From Scolanthus callimorphus (lineage: Eukaryota > Cnidaria > Anthozoa > Actiniaria > Edwardsiidae), in assembly GCA_033964015.1 (NCBI GenBank), contig CM066919.1, forward strand, positions 22,034,421 to 22,098,420: a DNA stretch of 64,000 nucleotides, read 5' to 3'. Both the position numbers and the translations under genes were made by a program. How positions within the stretch are numbered: position 1 is the first letter of the stretch; each line of letters opens with the position of its first letter. Under the pieces are notes generated by a model that saw nothing but the letters and a program-made list of their open reading frames with translations, had not been told where the DNA came from and made no database searches. Of the stretch, positions 19,986 through 33,000 are shown piece after piece.

Positions 19986-22430
19986 CGAACTTTGGGGTGT
20001 TTGGACAACCTGACGAGAAACGTTATCTAGTGTTTGATATAGCTTCTCAAACGAATCATTTAATGGCGAGGAAAAGAAATAATAAGATCTCACAAATTGT
20101 GATCGCGTATCGAAACCTCCTCTACGCTTATTATTTTTCTCGTTTAGGCTTGATGAATTATTAATGCGTTTTTGAGAACTAAAAATTAAAAGACGTGACA
20201 GAAGCATGACTGAGAAAACTACATATAACATGTAATTTGCAAATTTCAGACATTTGACTGCTGCCCTATTATTAATCAATTTTCAACGCCCCTACTCTTA
20301 CCCCACGATTTCTATTCAAATAAAAGGTAAAATCTAACGAGTTGGTATGGTAAAACGTGAACTAAAGTCCGGCAACCAAAGTTGGGTAATTTCGAGCTGA
20401 TTGGTAATTTTGATGTCCTTAAAGTGCTATGCCGGTTGAGTGGCTTATAAAGATAGCCACAATGATCGCTCGGCATCATATGAAGCTAATAATTGACGTT
20501 TTCCATACTTTTGAAAGAAACTGACTTGGAAAGCGATAGGGTAACACAAGAATTTTGTTCTTCTTAGTTTCATATTCTTTCCGCACTGCAGACCACAACA
20601 GACACTTCTGAGGTGCAACGTTTTCTGAAAAAGGTGAATGCCTTGCACCACATTTCATATTTTCCTCGGATAACTACTTTTTACGTCGAGAAAACGTGTA
20701 GTAAAACGCTCGGGCTAAGAAATCAAGAGTGGACGTGATTTGTAGAATGCTACTTGTTACAATTCCACTTGAACCAAATGAATCTCCAAATCTTGTCTGT
20801 CAGTGCGAGTAAGTTTAATATTATTTTAATGGTCTGGATAGGATTTAGTGACAAAGGATACACGACAACTGAAAATAGCGTCGGCGGCAAAAAAATGTCG
20901 TCCTGTTAGAAAAACCGAGACGGCGGCGGCAAAAATCATCCTGTCAACGGAGCCGACAAAGCGGATTGCGTCGATCGAAAAAGTAAAAAAATCAATACAC
21001 ACCTCTACTTCAGTGTTTCGCGTAGGAGAAAATTAAAACATTTTGATGGAAGTAAATACCATGTCATTTTAATCGCAATAGTGGATATTTCAGTGCAATG
21101 CCATAAAGTAAAGTAAAGTAAAGTAGGTGCTTATATAGCGTTTATCCTCAAAGCTCTAAGCGCTTTACATTTTTGGATAACTCATCCTATAGAAACCAGT
21201 TTTACAACCATGAGTGTGTGTTTAGTATGGTGAGTTCTGTGACACAGAGGTTGAGCAACTTCCGAAGGTACTCGGAAGTTGCTCCGCTCCACCACACACA
21301 AAAAAAAACAATATCGTGCTAGCAAGAACATGTGCACCCACACCCCCTCCCTAAAGTATCTAATGGTCCGTCCCTTACGATCTCTGGCATCACATCTAAA
21401 GAGTATCACCACGAGGCACAATGCTGATGAAAAATGTTGTCATTAACTATATAAGCTAAAACAAACTTACAAACTGATAAACATGGAACTCAGACATCAA
21501 GGATCAAGTTAACGCAATTAGGATTACCCTGAAAAAGATCGATTACAGAAGAACAGATGTGCGATTCCCTCTACAGCGAAAATAAATCACCAGGATCACA
21601 GAAAAGCTAGGGCCCGAGTCATATGCAAGAGCGTCAAGCACGACCTTGTATTTTAGGAAACATGATTTCAAAGGCAAAACACCTCACTGGTGCGTAGCCT
21701 CCGAGCCGGCTCTCCGTTTTTTTTTTCGGATATTTGATTTTTTTGGCGGGCGGGATTCCTGTGTGACGCAATACAGGAATCCCGTGCACCAGAAAAAACA
21801 AAACAAAAAAATCATATCAAATATCGAAAAAAGCCCACTGGAGAGTTCTCGCACGCTAACTGCCGGTGCGTGGTGCCACTCCAAAACGTAAGGGTTGGCC
21901 CTCAAGGCGGTAACTCGGCCCTGACTTTTGACTTTCACTCAGTCACGCACATTAATTTGTCCCATGCAGTTTCACTGGTATAGTCAAGCTATCACCACGT
22001 GATAGAATAGTATCAAGTTCATTTCAAGTTGCTGGGGAGTGTGGGAACTGAGATCAAGAAAAGTAATCGAACAGGAAACGGCCCGGATTTGAACAGAGCA
22101 TAGGTATTTGGGTAATTAAAGTTAAAATGCCTAAGCAATCTACAGTGATTTCAATTGAATGCAAGACTTTTTTACAAAGAAAACATGCAAGCGGGGGCTC
22201 CGTGATTCCGCTTTCAAGGGCGCGCGACAAACCGGAAAGAACTCTGCGGGTTGTTTACGTGCCCCCCTCTTGTTATTCTTTGATCAATTCCGTCATCATT
22301 GGCAAACTCTTCATATTGACCTTTAATTACGCAACTGTTTTTTCGCCAAAAGAATACTTTCAATACATGGGTTTACAATTTCCCGACTTAGACGCCTACG
22401 CAGTCGAAGTCTATTTTCGGTTTTACTCCT
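19986..22430. other. Gene-poor interval with repeats
   Basis: Contains a short (aaagt)n run near 21105-21125 followed by 'cttatatagcg...aagcgctttac', a sequence typical of 3' ends of dispersed repeats, and the foldback at 21720-21832. A stretch at about 22150-22300 matches 24960-25110 (ccggaaagaac...gggttgtttacgt.cccccctctt), so the 106-codon plus-strand frame at 22127 lies in repeat sequence and is not called. Confidence 0.5.
21720..21832. repeat. Foldback element, ~113 bp
   Basis: cggatatttgatttttttgg pairs with the later aaaaaaatcatatcaaatat; the apex cgggattcctgt / acaggaatcccg is a perfect 12-bp stem with a 10-base loop. Confidence 0.85.
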
Positions 22431-23102
22431 CCACAGATGCCTCCTGAGGGGACTATTAGAGACCTTAAGCTGCGATGACAGTGACGAGGACGGCGATGTA
22501 TCACTGAACTTCGTGCATTCGGTTATTCGTGCTTTAATAGTGTTTTATCAGGATTTCGGGCACGACATAAAGTTTTTTTTTTGAGCGCGAAAAACTTGTC
22601 CAGTTCATGCTCATTTGGCACTGCGCACGCGCAAGAATCTAATTTTCTTTGAGGCAAACAGCTCAGATAATCTTGGGCCGACAACTGAAGTCGTGAAAAC
22701 ACTAAACAGAGCAATGACAGTTTAGTGTTACTAAACATATCAATTTTCTAGAGTCGAATAAGGCTGATCAGATCTCCGCGTGCAAGGAGTGAATGATTAT
22801 TTTAGGTATGAGGCCTGTATGAGGTCCGACAAAAGTCAGACGTTGTCCGGAATCCGGCCAGGATTGAACGTCCGGAAAGATAGGGGCTCTGCCCAATTAA
22901 TGAACAAGCCGACTGTAACAAGTAGAGAGGGATGAAACCCCTGGAATGCCGGGCGGCTTGTTCATCATTGAATAGTTTCCGATTATCAACATATAAGAAT
23001 GGCGAGCAACGCGAACTCTCTCACAAATTGAGCCACTCTCTTGGGAGATACATCAAGAAGAGTTCTACTTGGTCCAGCGAGGAACGCAAAGTTGTAGTTA
23101 AC

Positions 23103-26100
23103 ATGAATGCCGTTGTAGCAGTTACGGTGAGTTGAGTGTAAATTTCCACGTAAACGTTAGTGATACTTGGGAATTTCTACGACGTAATAGTCGAGATTAA
23201 TAGCGCTTAGGTTTTAGTTGATATGCTTTCTTAGTATCTAATCCGCACTTCACTCCACTTCGCATACTTTATATGTATTAAAATGATAAATGGGATAAAT
23301 ATGAGTAAACGTTTGGCGAAATACTGCTTTAATATTTTCAGACCAGCTTGACTATCAGATTGATTTTCATTAATAATTACTTTAATTACTTTAAGTACTT
23401 TTCGTCACTTTGTTGTCTTTTCCATGCACACGAGTTCAAATCACTGAAAACACTCGAAAAGAAAGAAATTATTGGTACTTCTCAATCCAAGTATTAGGAA
23501 CCAAATATATTAATTATGATGCTTGAAAATGATAAACTAAATTTTAGGAACCGCCAAAGAGACATCCCCCTGGATCATGGTATGAATTCTGCCCATGCTG
23601 GACATCTTAGCGACTACTATAAATGATTTTTGAGAAATTCTAAAGATGTATCTAATTAAGATGAATTGTACGAGTCGTCCCATATACATGGTTTATGTTC
23701 AGTAGAATTTAAACCTTACTGAACATAAACCATGCATATGGGACGACTAGTAAAAATCATCTTTAGAATTCATTTTATTTTACAATGCAATTTCTTTTAA
23801 GGGGGAAAACGTACTGCTTTTTCTCTGCAGCCTTGAGTCTTGCCAGATTTGACCACCCCTAACCCTAGAGATCATGGCCATCCAAACCATTACTCATCCT
23901 GATTGTTAATTTCCGTTGCGGTGCTTTTGGCTAACCTTATTTTTCAAATACCAGAAATAATTCAGTCGGAAAAGTTTTTGATCTTTATATCTTATCATAG
24001 CAATCGCAACCAACGTATAAGACCACCCATTTAATTGCTAAGATACAGAATGTCCATCTCTATTTTTGGATACCTGTAAAATCTCCACCAAAATCCACGT
24101 GCTATGACGAAATCATTGCCGGGAACAAGGACAGCCTGACGAACGACTAGATTAGTTTTGTCTGAGATTTTCTGGAGATCGATAGATATGAGGTTACACT
24201 AAAGGCTCTGCGAGAAAAATTGTATCGGGTAAAAGGGATAGCCCCAATATGGCGGACCTCAGAAGCCTTTCTTCTTTTTCTTGGCAGTATCGCTAAATAC
24301 TACTTTCACTTCTTTTAAAGTCTTCAGCAGCATAGTCCAACTATGCTCTTCTTTTATTCTATTCCATTTCAAGACAACAAGACATCCTAGTAACCAAAAT
24401 GGCCTGCACGAATTGTCCCGGGAAGAAATAAACGAAAGAAACATTGTGTTTTAAGCTGTTTTCGGCCTGGCCTTAGTTCTTAATTCTCAGCTTCAACAGT
24501 TTCAACGCTTCAACGTGGATCTTATTCAGAAAAGAGAGCAGAACGGGACTTACAGGGGAGCGGTATTCACTATGGGCGAGGACTGTTGTTACGTTACCCT
24601 CCTAGTTTAAAGTACTTCCCACGATCCTTGTCCTCGCTGTTAAATTAATACTTCCGAACGGTTTTTAAAGACTTCCTCCCATGACTTCCTCTTAGGAAAT
24701 TAGTGCGCGCGGCTGGGAGTGCAGGCGTTACGGAAGTACATCGAAACTGAAACAAGCACTTGACGTCCGTTTGTGACATCCGTCCGCCATTTTCGAGTGG
24801 CCAGGCGTATTTTCCCACTTCATATATAGTTTCCTTCAATCCACCGAAACACAAGAATTACTCCCCACTTTTACTAGTGCCCTATCTTTGAAACAGGTCA
24901 AAACAATTTCCCATATTTGAAGCAATCTAAAGCAATCTTTGGCTCGAAAAATGTGATCATATGTCTCTTTTCACAAGGCAGCATCAAAACATGACATGCA
25001 GCCGGCTCCCGTGGTTCTGCCTTCATGGGCGCCTAAAACCGGAAAGAACGGGTTGTTTACGTACCCCCCTCTTGCTATGCTGTGATCAATGGAAAATTAT
25101 CAAGTTTAGTAAGGTTAATAGGTGTTAGCGATTGTAGACTGTGTCTTTCTAGGAAAGGGGATGCTTGCTTATTGTTTATAAATTTTAGTAAGCTGACTAT
25201 AATTCGTATATTATTGCCACTGGAACTATAAACAAATGCTTGGTAGCATACTAGCGAGCGAGCGGAGTTGAAAATTCTATGACGTCACGGACCTCCAAGA
25301 ATACGTCCCACTTCTACCAAATGGGGCGCTCTGATTGGTCGAGCCATGTGATATCAAAAGTGCGGGCGGACGTAATATGTCACGTGCCACCTACAAAGTT
25401 GAACACGCGCGCGGTGTTTTGGGTGCATTGTCTTGAGAAAGCTATACATGTAACGAGGACGTGATTGCGTTGTTAAAACAATAGTCACGCCCGACGTCTC
25501 GACTGCGTCTCGGGGGGCAGGTTTTTGGTCATGACACGCTATGACAACACGTCTGCTTACAGATACACAGCTTTCACGTGTCGCTCGTGAATATTCAAGA
25601 TTAATATACGACTCTGACAAATCACCCCTGCAAGCGGGGCTCGGAAAAATCCGCCCGTTTTCCAAAAAAATATCTAATTAACAAGGCGACGTAAATATCG
25701 GCGAATAGTCACCGAGACGAAGTCGAGGTAGGTGAATATAGGTGCTATAGGTGAATATAGCAAAATATTCCGAATGTCTCGACCAATCAGCGCGCGGAAT
25801 GGCTTGAGTAATTATATTAAGATATATTTATCATCTGTTTCCATTGCAGATCCTCCTTTTGCATTCGCTGACGTTCACTAGTTCTAAACCAACTAAAAAT
25901 GGAGTGTTAAAGTTCAAATCAGTAGCAGTAGAGCAACGCCGGGACTGTTATCACCTGAAGCCTGTCATGACTAACGGTACACCGAATGGGGAGGTGAAAT
26001 TCAGTGGTGATTGCTGTACAGATACGGAATTGTCGGGTAAGATTCTTGAAGACGAACGAACGGAAACGAACGAAAGAAAAGAACGAAAAGAAAAGAACGA

Positions 26101-27077
26101 AAAGAAACGAACGAAAAACGAAACGAACGAAAGAAAAGAACGAAAAGAAACGAACGAAAAACGAAACGAAACGAACGGAAACGAACGAAAGAAAAGAACG
26201 AAAAGAAACGAACGAAAAACGAAACGAACGAAAGAAAAGAACGAAAAGAAACGAACGAAAAACGAAGCGAAATGAACGAAACGAATAGGGAGACACGAAG
26301 ACAGAGGCAAGTTTGCAAGCTTTCCTCTCGAACTCTGAGTGTTTTCTTATCTTTTCTTTCGTCTGCAGACTTTAACGTCGCATCCATATCGCAAAATCAA
26401 AGACTGGAGACAAAATTTCAGTGGGCTAAAGATCCATCATATTACCTGGTAGCGAGCGGGGGCAAACTACTTCTCAAGGTGAGTCAACGAGACCGATGGA
26501 CTTATTATCTGTTTAAGCAATATCTACCGACATTGTATTTGTTGAATGAAAGGGTTAAACGGGAAAGTTTATAATCGAGCGATATTGTCAATAAGCAGCT
26601 GATACCACAGGTGTGCAATAAGATACGAATATGGTATGACTAGTTTTACGGAGGGGGGGGGGGGACTTCCATATTTTGGTCGGAAAGGTCGTCGTATCGC
26701 TTTTTTTGAACAGTTCATTGGCATAGCTTTGTCATGCTGTACATTGCAAGATCAAATTTGCAAGCGCCCAACACAATTTGTTCCTGCATCTTCCTGCATA
26801 CCTCGTTAGGATTAATTATATTTTGCTCGTGTTTCACTGATAATTTAAACAGAAATTGACTGGAAGTACTCTTGATCACTGGTTTGTGTCGTGGAAAATG
26901 ACCTATGCGCCAGTCGGCAACTCTACAAGCCTTCTGTACGTGGACCCAAAAAGCGGCAGCATTGGATTCACCAGCAGTAGAACAACAAGTGTTACGCATT
27001 TTCAGTTAGAGAAGTGCACAGATTTCATGAAAGGTTTGTGCTTCATCAAAGAACTGTATAACAGAACCTGCAAGTAA
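23103..27077 (+). CDS. Secreted 181-aa cysteine-containing protein, family not recognised
   Basis: Four exons: 23103-23126, 25850-26036, 26369-26478, 26853-27077 (intron phases 0, 1, 0; donors GTGAGT, GTAAGA, GTGAGT). A 24-nt first coding exon (MNAVVAVT) joins ILLLHSLTFTSS to make a convincing signal peptide, which decided the start. The mature part has six Cys (41, 63-64, 162, 170, 180), consistent with three disulfides, and three N-glycosylation sequons (N50-G-T, N130-S-T, N177-R-T). Residues ~82-107 (RLETKFQWA...YYLVASGGKLLL) and 134-160 (SLLYVDPKSG...FTSS) alternate like beta-strands, so a small beta-rich (perhaps beta-trefoil) fold is possible but unproven. The second intron carries an expanded GAACGAAA-type satellite. 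Role unknown; a secreted effector, lectin or cytokine-like factor are all open. Confidence 0.72.
23637..23770. repeat. Foldback element, ~134 bp
   Basis: The arm cgtcccatatacatggttta / tgttcag is followed by its complement ctgaacataaaccatgcata tgggacg, and outer bases (ctaaagat / atctttag) also pair. In intron 1 of the 181-aa secreted protein gene. Confidence 0.9.
26054..26290. repeat. Satellite-like repeat of GAACGAAA/AGAA units
   Basis: About 235 bp made of permutations of gaacgaaa, agaa and acgaaac, with a higher-order unit of roughly 50-60 bp visible (agaaaagaacgaaaagaaac recurs). It begins 18 bases after the donor of exon 2 of the 181-aa gene, so it is intronic. Long Lys/Glu/Arg/Asn (plus) and Phe/Arg/Ser (minus) ORFs across it are artefacts. 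Confidence 0.95.
26640..26712. repeat. G-run MITE, solitary end
   Basis: A G run followed by acttccatattttggtcgg and 'gtcgtcgtatcg' matches one terminus of the family at 18474 and 38039. The other terminus is missing. In intron 3 of the 181-aa gene. Confidence 0.75.
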
Positions 27078-28635
27078 CTGCACGGTCCGTGGTCAGAGGT
27101 AAATTATATATAGCTTATTTAAAATTGCATTGTACATGATGGAAAGGCAAGAATATTTAGAGTGATGTGAATCTGTAGTGGCTATCCGACGCAATTTTCC
27201 CTTCGGCCGTTCGCAGAAATGACAACGACCGTTCTAAAAGACATCGGCCGTTTACGAAAGGAAAAACAGTCTCGTGACCAGACGTTATTTTGTTTGCGTC
27301 TCTCTTGAGTTGATCTCTATGAAAATTGTTTTGGAGCCGTAGGGACTGGGAATGAGTATTACACAGCGCGCAATGAGCTGTGGGACTCATAATCTCTGCG
27401 CGCCCTGTTAAACCTATCCCACAAATCTTTGCGCGCCCTAAAAATAACGGAAAGCGTCTGGGTGCGAGACGGAGGGAAAAGCGCTCCGACGCGAATGCTT
27501 CAGCGATTCTTAGTATATATTCAACATGTTCAAGTCTGTCGAAAGCGAAAATTTTGCACAACTTGCATGATGTCCTGTACGAGTGCTTGCTTTGATTTGT
27601 GCAAATAGTTCAATTTTTATCGAGTAGCACTTGACATGGTTGAACGTTGGAAATGATTCGGCTGATCGGCTGATTTAGGGAATGTGGTGCGATTTTCGAT
27701 TGAATTCAGTAGATCAAGTATAAAACTTTGTTCGTAGACGGTTAGTCCGATATTTCTACAAGCAATTCCTCTGCTAATATTGAATGAAAACAATAACCAG
27801 ATAGAGACTGAGTAGGACTCTTTATAGGGCCTGTGTCAGCCGCCATTTTGACAGCATAGCAACCCTGCCCAGTCGGAGAAAGCATCCATTTCCATTGGCT
27901 GATTTAGAGAATATACATCAATGTTCGTGAATGAATTTGTTAAATCAAATCTGAAACTTTGTTTTCAGATGTTTATTAAGAGATTTCTACACGTAATTCG
28001 TCTTCTATCTAACGAAAACAATAACAAAGGAGTGGCTGACACGGGCTCTTTAATACGTGGCCTCCCCTGCTAGCAGATGCCTCTTGTTCTTTGTAAAAGG
28101 AAACGAAACCTCTGCTAGCAGGGAATACGAGCTGCCTAGAATAAGCTATTTCTACTGACGTCTTCTAATCAGAAGCTATTTAATTCGAACCAAAACAGTT
28201 AAACTCGACTTACTTAGCTTTGACATGGAGTGTCAAGTAAAATATTTAACAAATGTCTTCTGATTTCCGTGATTTGTATTCCAATGTATCACGGAATTAC
28301 GTCATCAACTGGCCAAAATTTTGAACCGTTGTGATATAATTCACACTTTGGCCTTCAATAATTATATTATATATAAGTATTTATTTAATATCACGCATAG
28401 TATATCTCAATAATAAGAATCTGGAGCCAATCACCAGGAGCCTCATTCTACAGCACCGTTCAGGCCATAGGCATAGGAGTAGAAGAATCTATTTTTAGCG
28501 CGCTTGAAAACGATGACAAGCCGTTGGAACAATTACCTTTTCCGCCTGAGTGGGGGTCCTGTGGCTTGTTTCCCTAACTGGCACTCAAGCGAAACAATTT
28601 CTTTGTTTGGTCACATGAATATTAAAAAAGCTTTA

Positions 28636-28774
28636 TTTCCTAAGGCACACGCATAGAAAGAGTGTTCGGAATTCACATGGATAGCCATGGGAAATCCGAA
28701 CACTTCCCATTCTTCTACCATGGGAAATTCAGCTTTTCCCATGGATGGGTTTCTGCAGAAATTCCATGTGACAG
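28636..28774. repeat. Foldback element, CCCATGG family, copy 2
   Basis: Close relative of 6981-7160 with arms gagtgttcggaattcacatg / catgggaaatccgaacactt and ttcagcttttcccatggatg. It lacks part of the left arm. Confidence 0.85.
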
Positions 28775-29900
28775 CTCTCAAGAAATCGTCGTCGTACTCG
28801 CCCAGACCAAAAGGTGTCTGGGTAGAATCTAATAAATCGTCAACTGGTTGCATTGCTATCATATTGCAATAATACGGCAATAGTTTTTATTGAAAAAAGT
28901 AAATGCCCATGGCTATTTTCACTATTTTCGTAAGTACTTTTTACAATTGTTTTATATAATTTAAGAGGATTTGGAGATCGAGCAATTTCAGGCTTTGTTG
29001 GACAAAAAATCTTGTACCAGAGATACAATTTCTTTTGCCGCACTTTTTAAATGCGATAGATGTTACACATTAACTATAGTAACACCGAAAACAACTTCCC
29101 ATTTGAGCCTGTAAAAATACATTGTCATTTCAGAAGTTGAAACAAATAGTGCAAACACAGGAAAACATTTGTTGTCAATTTCAGCCCACTGCAATTTCCC
29201 AGTGTTTTTTTAGAACTTACAAATTTATGTTCAGTGTTTGCTGTTATTAGACTGGTTTCTTTTCACAAGATATTCAAAACAGTCCCACAAAAGTTTTCAA
29301 TGTACTATAAATGAACTTGGTACAAGTTTTGTGTCCACTGCTTACTCGAACTCCTTCTTGAACTCCTTCTTAATACATTCAAGTTTTTTTAAACAGACTA
29401 ATTATGAGTCTAAACGCCTTGACTAATTTGGTCAACAAGAATCCTAATAAAAAGTTTCCTGACCAGGAGCCGGCCTTGAGTTTGAGCTTCTATCTGAGAT
29501 ACGTTCTTGAGGCAGCGTTTTGAATGACCAAGCTATTTTTAGAAACCGTTTCTATTGTTCAACGTAGGTCAGTTGTAGCAAGGCAAGAAGTCTGTTTAAA
29601 ATAACCCACTCTAAACGTTAAAAGAATAACAGTCTTGCATAATGAAGAATTTTGTGCCCTTCAAGGGAATCAGACTTTTGGAAAACAATAGAAGACTGCT
29701 TCTAAAAATAGCCAGGTCAGTCAAAATGCTGCCTCCTAGTATGAGAGATGAAAACATGAAAGCTCTTACACTTGGGCTCCTGAAAAAGTCTGTCTCATAC
29801 TTTACAGCCTGTAAAGTGCTGTGAACTTTGCTTTTTCTGTACCAATCAACAATCTGAACCAATCAGGTCCTTGCTCTGTTCCGCCAATCAACAATCTGGA

Positions 29901-29999
29901 CCAATCAGGTCCTTGACCTGTTTCGCCTAGTGCAGTCAACTGGGTTTTCGTCGCGACAGAAAGCCAGTAAACTGCACTAGGTAAAACAAGGTTCATACC
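29901..29999. repeat. Inverted-repeat element, GCCTAGTGCAG family
   Basis: ccttgacctgtttcgcctag tgcagt pairs with actgcactaggtaaaacaag gt. It lies about 100 bases beyond the stop codon of the receptor gene, so it may fall within its 3' untranslated region. Confidence 0.85.
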
Positions 30000-30093
30000 A
30001 ATTATATTACAACAGAAATGCATACCATTATATAGAATTTGAAAGAATAATAAATTATTTTACATACAAAGTTTTAGAGCTGTCTTTATTTTG

Positions 30094-33000
30094 TCAGTAG
30101 TGCACTAAAGTTGTTATAGTAGCAGCTGATTCAGACTTGGTTGTAATATTAAAGTTTCTTCGTGTTTTGGCGAACTTCTTATAAAACACAACTTCTAGTA
30201 GCAAAATTATAAAACAGCCGATTCCACACAGCGCTGTGTTGAACAAAAACCCGCCAAATTCGCCCAGGCCCATCTTGTGCGCAACCACAGGGTTCCCATT
30301 AGACTTCTTACATCCTATCACAACCCATCGACGAAAAATCTTGTCTATAATGTCTTGAGTATTCAGTTTGAGTATAGCGTTAGAGATTTCGCGAGTCCAG
30401 CTCGAGTTTTTTGGGAATGCGAAAGCAAGCCCGGGTAACTCTAGCAGTTCTCCATCTAGCTTTAAGCTACAGTTTGTGTCCTCTGCGATGTGGTAGGAAA
30501 GCCCTTCGGATTCAGCGATAAAGGCGTTCAATTCCCTTCAAGAAAAACAGAAAAAGGTTACCGTATATACAAATCCATTTCCCGGAAGGACAATCGTTCA
30601 CCTTAGTCTGTCGGCCCTACACTGCACTGATTGTAGAATGTGTTCTATTTTTTGCCTCAAAATTGCCTTTACCCATTGCCATAAGCCCAAAGAGTAATTC
30701 GAAAAGACACTTTTTTACGAAAAAGAATTCTCCTATACAAGAGCTCATTATTAAGAAAAAAACAAAATCCAAATTTCACAAATTCACGGACCTGTATATA
30801 TCTTCACCAATTTACAACAGTTTCTTTGTGAAACTTGGCATTCTCAGATTCACAGGGTGGGTGAAGGAGAATATCAGGGTTGGCAACGAAGAAACTACCT
30901 GGAATCCAGGATCGGTAGAGGCAAGACGTGTCAGGCTATTAACCCATTTGCGTCACCAAAACGTAATAGGACCTTACAGATATGCTGTAAGAAATTCTTC
31001 AGCCTAATCCTGAAAAGAGAAGGTTCTTATATGCGGACTTTTTGTATGACAGATTTAGAGGGCACTAAATAGCCCCGTCCTTTAGGCCTACTGGGACTTT
31101 ATCTCGCCTTATCTCGCCGCTCCTAATTGACACAATTGTTCCTTATCCCCCCTTAGCTCGCATAAACTCGCGGCGAGATAAGGTCCCAGAGTAGGGCTTC
31201 CTTTCTCCTTACCCGCTCCTAATCTTGGCCACGCCGTCGGAGAAATTGTTGACGAGGTTTAATTTCATGTTCTGGTATATCTTCCTCATTTGCGCGTTGT
31301 CGCTGTTCCTGAAGAAGTCCACGGAGCTGCTGTCTTTTATCGTGGCGAACTTGAAGTTTTCAGGTGGATTGATAAGCTAAGATAAAACGTAATAGCTGCG
31401 TCAGAGGAAGATAACGTTTTCCTTGGGAGGGGGTGGTTGGATTTCCCACAGCTTTCTCTGAACACATTCATGTGCGTTAGAAAATTCAGCTTTTCACATT
31501 AAAGGTTATTTACAAAAATTCCCTGTGATCCCCTTCCATCTAACCGAAAACACGCACCACCAAAACCTATTTTCAAAGCGCTTTCAAACGATTCGATTTC
31601 ATCAGGACAAGTATAGACAAAGCAAAGTTTTGTAGCAGCCAATCAGAGGGCGTTTTTTTTCTGGCGCGTAGGAACTGACTTCGCTTTCTGTCTCACATAA
31701 ATGTTACTACCCTTTCAAAACATTTTGGCGGGGTGTGTTGTAGTTAAGCCTAGTTTCCATATAGTCTTATCTGTCGTATCTGTCGTATCAGTCAACCGTG
31801 AAACAAAAGAATAATTCCAATTTCCATTGTTTCACGGTCGACTGATGAGACAGATACGACAGATAAGACTATATGGAAACCAGCCTTACGAAGCAAGACT
31901 GTACTAGAGTACCCAATTAACCCATCAGCCTCAATTAACTGAAATCCCGTGTAAATAACTTTCTCATCAATAACTCATCAAGGTTAAACAACGGGAATCA
32001 TAAGCGTAAAGGAGGCCTGGATACGCGATCTTATTAATTTGAATGAGATTTTGGAAATTTTGTTGTTCCTTCTTTTTCTCGACATTAAATGTCTTTGAAA
32101 AAGAAATCATTAAAAAATTTCAGAAATTAAATGTCATCGTTTGAGAAGCGGCTTTGCCTCATTTTTTCAACCCACTGCTCGGTGTTTGGAACTGATGAAA
32201 CACGCTGTCTCGTGTTTGATATTTTACTTAAAATGAGGTGTATATTACTCTCATATCTCACCTTCTCATCTCCTAGCCCAGACACAATCGACACGTCATC
32301 TACGACAATCAGCGACACGAGCAGATTAGCAGTATACGAGCTCACAAGAACAAGCGCACCGCAGTTGGTGATCACCATGACAACAGGCACGGCGTGCGTC
32401 TTTGCATGTATCCACGTGAGCGGCACGTGAAAGATATTCCCGAAAACATAAGCCATGTACTCGAATGGCAGGAAGTAATCCGAGCGAATGTAGCGATATT
32501 TTGTCACCTTCTCGATTAGAAACACTGTGGTAGCGACGATTAAAAAAGCTGCGATGCAGGCAAGCCACAACTCAGCACTGAAAGGTTTCATAAGTCGCGT
32601 ATCTTCGAGCCAATCCGGAAAGGGGTATGTTGCATGGCGCTGCCTTTTGACGAGAAAGGCGAGGGAGGTACCAGCGAAGGGAGTCGAAAAGTCGACGTAT
32701 TTGTAACGCTGTCGAGTGATTGTCATCGACGCTAAAGCCATGTCGGCGTCACCTCTGGCGACGTCGCCAATCATGCCATTCATCTCGTCCGTCTTAGGAT
32801 CATACGAGCCAAATTTACCGTCGCGCACGAGATACAACTCGAATGAGAATCTAGTTTGCATTTGTAACAACTGCAGAAGATCGATCATGATACCATAGCA
32901 ACATAAGACCTCTTGGTACTGGTTAGAATGTATCGGCATTGCGACAGATCGTAGCATGGTCCGGTTACCAAGGTAACGCACACACAAGACGCTGCTACTT

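Larger units (their letters stand above)
27078..30090. other. Gene-poor interval, repeats
   Basis: Between the 181-aa gene and the 3' end of the receptor gene. 27640-28035 holds diverged copies of the interior of the 14176-14576 element. A 60-codon plus-strand frame at 29642-29824 (MKNFVPFKGIRLLENN...) is protein-like but isolated, with no domain I know; I do not call it. No RNA genes seen. Confidence 0.45.

Noticed and set aside
19869..20279. 136-codon minus-strand ORF with a hydrophobic start
   Set aside because: Contains a dispersed repeat end also found at 32127-32235; no other support.
22127..22447. 106-codon plus-strand ORF
   Set aside because: Part of it is repeated at 24960-25110 without an open frame, so it is dispersed repeat.
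25919..26387. Long Phe/Arg/Ser and Lys/Glu/Asn ORFs on both strands
   Set aside because: They translate a short-period satellite inside an intron of the 181-aa gene.
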